Made by a program: the position numbers and the translations under genes | The notes under the pieces: generated by a model | Databases searched by the model: none | Told to the model about the DNA's origin: nothing | The model's input: the letters and a program-made list of their open reading frames with translations, nothing else | Assembly: GCA_900547385.1 (NCBI GenBank) | Contig: URGQ01000045.1 | Location: 1 to 10,710, forward strand | DNA length: 10,710 bases | Direction: 5' to 3' | Source: an uncultured Oscillospiraceae bacterium | GTDB lineage: Bacteria > Bacillota > Clostridia > Oscillospirales > Ruminococcaceae | Shown here: positions 6,914 to 10,710 of the stretch, piece after piece | How positions within the stretch are numbered: position 1 is the first letter of the stretch | How the letters are laid out: every line of letters begins with the position of its first letter

Positions 6914-7122
6914 CCCACGGTTCCACCCGAATCGGATCGGCTAAAGCGATCCACTTCATTGCGGCGGGTAACGGGGCCGGGCCGGCGGTGATTTGGCACC
7001 GCGCTGGAAAAGGCGGTCCGCAATTCCTCATTCTCCTGCGGACGGTTGCAGCCTGTGCCGTCCGCTCTCTGGCAGGAGTGCCGGGGCGCGGGTAACTTTT
7101 CTCATAGCGCTTTGGGATTTAT
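6914..7122 (-). promoter_or_regulatory. T-box riboswitch (tRNA-Thr sensing) upstream of thrS
   Basis: The T-box sequence GGGTGGAACCGTGGG is at 6914-6928. Stem I is closed by GCGCT/AGCGC (7106-7110 with 7001-7005). The kink-turn/loop-E strand TATGAGAAAAGTTA is at 7093-7106. A distal hairpin GCGGACGG/CCGTCCGC (8 bp) follows an AGAGAG motif near 7067-7072. Just after the helix GCGG/CCGC on the 3' side lies ACC (7015-7017), a threonine codon in the expected specifier position. When tRNA-Thr is uncharged, it should pair here and with the TGGA bulge, favouring antitermination. The TGGA predicts U as the tRNA-Thr discriminator base. The T-box assignment is strong; the exact specifier is a by-eye fold. 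Confidence 0.9.
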
Positions 7123-7128
7123 GCGGTT

Positions 7129-7157
7129 ATTGTAGTCCTTTCGGCCGGCGATGTCAA
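7129..7157 (-). promoter_or_regulatory. Sigma-A type promoter of the thrS T-box transcript
   Basis: On the minus strand a perfect TTGACA (7152-7157) and TACAAT (7129-7134) are 17 nt apart. The predicted transcript start near 7122 places the T-box stem I just downstream. The TGA inside the -35 box is the stop codon of the preceding gene (7154-7156), so the promoter is embedded in the end of that gene. Confidence 0.88.
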
Positions 7158-7684
7158 GAGGTTTTCTCCTCTTTTTCGCCATCGGCTTGCTCCGCCATCT
7201 CCACTGCTTCGGCGGCCTCGGCCTCCACGGCCTCCACCATTTCCACGGCATCCACCACATCGGCCTGGGCGGCGGTGGGGGCCATACCCTGGGCGGCCAG
7301 GCGCTCGGCGCGGCGGCGCTTCATGGCATTGTAGGCATCCTGCATCTCCTGCTTGCGCTCGGCCATGACCTCCTGCCGCAGACGGATGGCTTCCTCGCGC
7401 TCCTGGCGGTAGATCTCCTGCTGCTCCTCGCTGCTGTCGCGTTTGAGCGCCACGATGCCGAAGCCCAGCAGCACCACCAGGACGGCCAGAATGACCAGGT
7501 GGAACCAGGTAAACTCGTATTTGCCAATGACGATCTGCGGATCCAGCTCCATGGTGCCATTGAGCACTGCAGAACCGATGCCGATGACGGCAAAGAAGAC
7601 GATGAAAATAGTGTTCCAAAGTCTTTGGCGTTTTTTATAGCCCTCGTAGATCTTTCTGGATTCTTTTCTATTGGTTTTTGCCAT
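7154..7684 (-). CDS. Small two-helix membrane protein with cytoplasmic coiled coil, function unknown
   Basis: I do not recognise a family for this 176-residue protein. It has a basic N-terminus (1-22), a membrane helix at about 24-42, and a short acidic loop. A second helix lies at about 58-80, followed by KR. Residues 84-130 are long, charged and probably coiled coil. The tail (140-176) is acidic, Ala/Val/Glu-rich and repetitive, and ends in charged residues. With Lys/Arg before the first helix and after the second, both ends should be cytoplasmic. The ATG at 7684 is chosen because GGGGAGAGGG precedes it and a good promoter ends just upstream; the in-frame ATG at 7747 would lie inside that promoter. 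No terminator is seen between it and thrS, whose -35 box overlaps this stop codon, so some read-through into the T-box is likely. The gene is very probably real; its role is unknown. Confidence 0.85.
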   Translation of the reverse strand: MAKTNRKESRKIYEGYKKRQRLWNTIFIVFFAVIGIGSAVLNGTMELDPQIVIGKYEFTWFHLVILAVLVVLLGFGIVALKRDSSEEQQEIYRQEREEAIRLRQEVMAERKQEMQDAYNAMKRRRAERLAAQGMAPTAAQADVVDAVEMVEAVEAEAAEAVEMAEQADGEKEEKTS

Positions 7685-7718
7685 GTTCCCTCTCCCCATC
7701 AAACGAAAATTTGGATAA

Positions 7719-7747
7719 ATTATATCATGGCGCGGCGGCATTTGCAA
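7719..7747 (-). promoter_or_regulatory. Sigma-A type promoter of the small membrane protein gene
   Basis: On the minus strand TTGCAA (7742-7747) and a perfect TATAAT (7719-7724) are separated by 17 nt. It sits directly after the T-tract of the preceding terminator. Confidence 0.8.
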
Positions 7748-7748
7748 G

Positions 7749-7775
7749 AAAAAGTCCCCGCCGAAAAGCGGGGAC
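7749..7775 (-). terminator. Terminator after the HIT gene
   Basis: A perfect 8-bp stem GTCCCCGC/GCGGGGAC (7754-7761 with 7768-7775) with a 6-nt loop is followed on the minus strand by TTTTT. It ends the HIT transcript 17 nt after the stop codon. Confidence 0.9.
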
Positions 7776-7792
7776 AGGAAAATGCGATCGGT

Positions 7793-8125
7793 TTAGCCAG
7801 GGGGCCAGGTCATATCCCGGCCGGAGAGCACATGGAAATGCAGGTGCTGCACCGTCTGGCCGGCCTGCTCGCCGCAGTTGGTCACCACACGGTAGCTTTC
7901 CCAGCCATGCTCGGCGCAGATGCGGGCGATGGTGGCGAAGATATGGGCCACCATCCCGGCATTTTCCGGGGTGATCTCGGCCGCGGAGGCGATGTGCTCC
8001 TTGGGGATGACCAGGAAGTGGGTGGGCGCTTGAGGATCGAGATCATAGAAGGCGAGGACCTTATCATCCTCGTACAGCCTGTTCGATGGGATCTCGCCGG
8101 ATGCGATCTTGCAGAAAATACACAT
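7793..8125 (-). CDS. HIT-family (HinT-like) nucleotide-binding hydrolase
   Basis: This 110-residue protein is the usual single-domain size of bacterial HinT proteins. These are cytoplasmic dimers that hydrolyse AMP-linked phosphoramidates and, in several bacteria, aminoacyl-adenylates made by aminoacyl-tRNA synthetases. It opens with the CIFC zinc-binding start common in the family (C2, C5) and a typical KIASGEIPS segment. It carries the histidine triad HLHFH at 94-98 (H94, H96, H98), with H96 the expected nucleophile. The tail ends DMTWPPG. AAGGAG (8135-8140) lies 9 nt before the ATG. The gene is 194 nt after alaS with no clear terminator or strong promoter in between, so alaS-HIT co-transcription is likely, which fits a role near aminoacyl-adenylates. 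The family call is secure; the in vivo substrate is not shown by sequence. Confidence 0.95.
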   Translation of the reverse strand: MCIFCKIASGEIPSNRLYEDDKVLAFYDLDPQAPTHFLVIPKEHIASAAEITPENAGMVAHIFATIARICAEHGWESYRVVTNCGEQAGQTVQHLHFHVLSGRDMTWPPG

Positions 8126-8183
8126 GAGGGAATACTCCTTTCCGGGGATTTATGGAACTGGGGAAAAACGGACGGGCGCGACG

Positions 8184-8261
8184 GAGGGAAAGGGCTCCCG
8201 GCAAGAAGCGCCCGCAGGCAGGCTGTTGTACGATGAAATCGTACTTATGCCTGTCAAGGGC
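8184..8261 (-). ncRNA. Candidate structured RNA element, copy 2 (alaS-HIT spacer)
   Basis: A 52-nt three-tier hairpin (8210-8261) has outer stem GCCC/GGGC, middle stem CAGGC/GCCTG, and inner stem GTACGAT/ATCGTAC closed by the same TTC loop (minus strand) as copy 1. All stem and loop lengths match copy 1, and the same TTTCCCTC tail lies at 8184-8191. Its inner stem begins 103 nt upstream of the HIT start codon, against 109 nt for copy 1 and thrS. It lies in the 3' untranslated part of alaS and the 5' leader of the HIT gene. The function is unknown. Confidence 0.55.
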
Positions 8262-8319
8262 AGCGACGACGCCGGGGGTGCTTTCCACGGAGGAGCGCCG
8301 TAAAAAGACGCCGCAAAAA

Positions 8320-10710
<2,391 letters not shown>

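Noticed and set aside
6672..7031. Longer thrS start at 7031 (765 codons)
   Set aside because: It would translate the T-box, its terminator and the leader hairpin. The ATG at 6671 has GGAGG and gives the normal ThrRS N-terminus.
7685..7747. Longer start at 7747 for the small membrane protein
   Set aside because: It lies within the -35 to start region of the promoter and lacks a ribosome binding site. The ATG at 7684 has one.
8286..8316. Possible alaS terminator just after its stop codon
   Set aside because: GCGGCGT/ACGGCGC can pair with one mismatch, but the T-run sits in the loop and none follows the stem, so it is not a credible intrinsic terminator.

Overview
The window is chromosomal sequence from a GC-rich Firmicute, most likely an Oscillospiraceae/Ruminococcaceae gut anaerobe of the Faecalibacterium/Subdoligranulum/Gemmiger type. 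This rests on the T-box leader, the sigma-A type promoters, the AGGAGG ribosome binding sites, the ThrRS/AlaRS sequence types, and an intergenic palindromic repeat beginning GGCTCCCCT that I associate with this group. The taxonomy is an inference from style; no marker gene was searched.

Layout from left to right. Positions 1-480 hold no convincing gene but are packed with inverted repeats, followed by an AT-rich stretch. Positions 490-1557 (+) encode a collagen-like protein with 40 uninterrupted Gly-X-Y triplets between two domains that look like phage tail/baseplate pieces. It has no secretion signal and no phage genes beside it in this window. It converges on a minus-strand gene (1735-4320) for a membrane-anchored LysM-G5-M23 cell-wall peptidase, which has a clear promoter and a shared terminator region. 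Positions 4388-4733 are a gene-free spacer with a cluster of perfect hairpins and the thrS terminator.

The right two thirds is a minus-strand translation block: alaS (5' end outside the window), a HIT-family nucleotide hydrolase, a small two-helix membrane protein of unknown role, and thrS. thrS has its own promoter, whose -35 box contains the stop codon of the gene before it. It also has a T-box leader with a candidate ACC (Thr) specifier, a GGGTGGAACC T-box and a terminator. This means thrS is probably induced by uncharged tRNA-Thr. No terminator is seen after alaS, so alaS and the HIT gene are probably co-transcribed.

The most unusual signal is a 52-nt three-tier hairpin present twice in the same orientation, about 105 nt upstream of the thrS and HIT start codons. 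The two copies have identical stem and loop lengths and identical terminal loops. Six of 16 base pairs are replaced by different Watson-Crick pairs and none is broken. A short downstream tail (TTTCCCTC) is also shared. It is a candidate structured RNA or a structure-constrained dispersed repeat, and it matches no family I can name.
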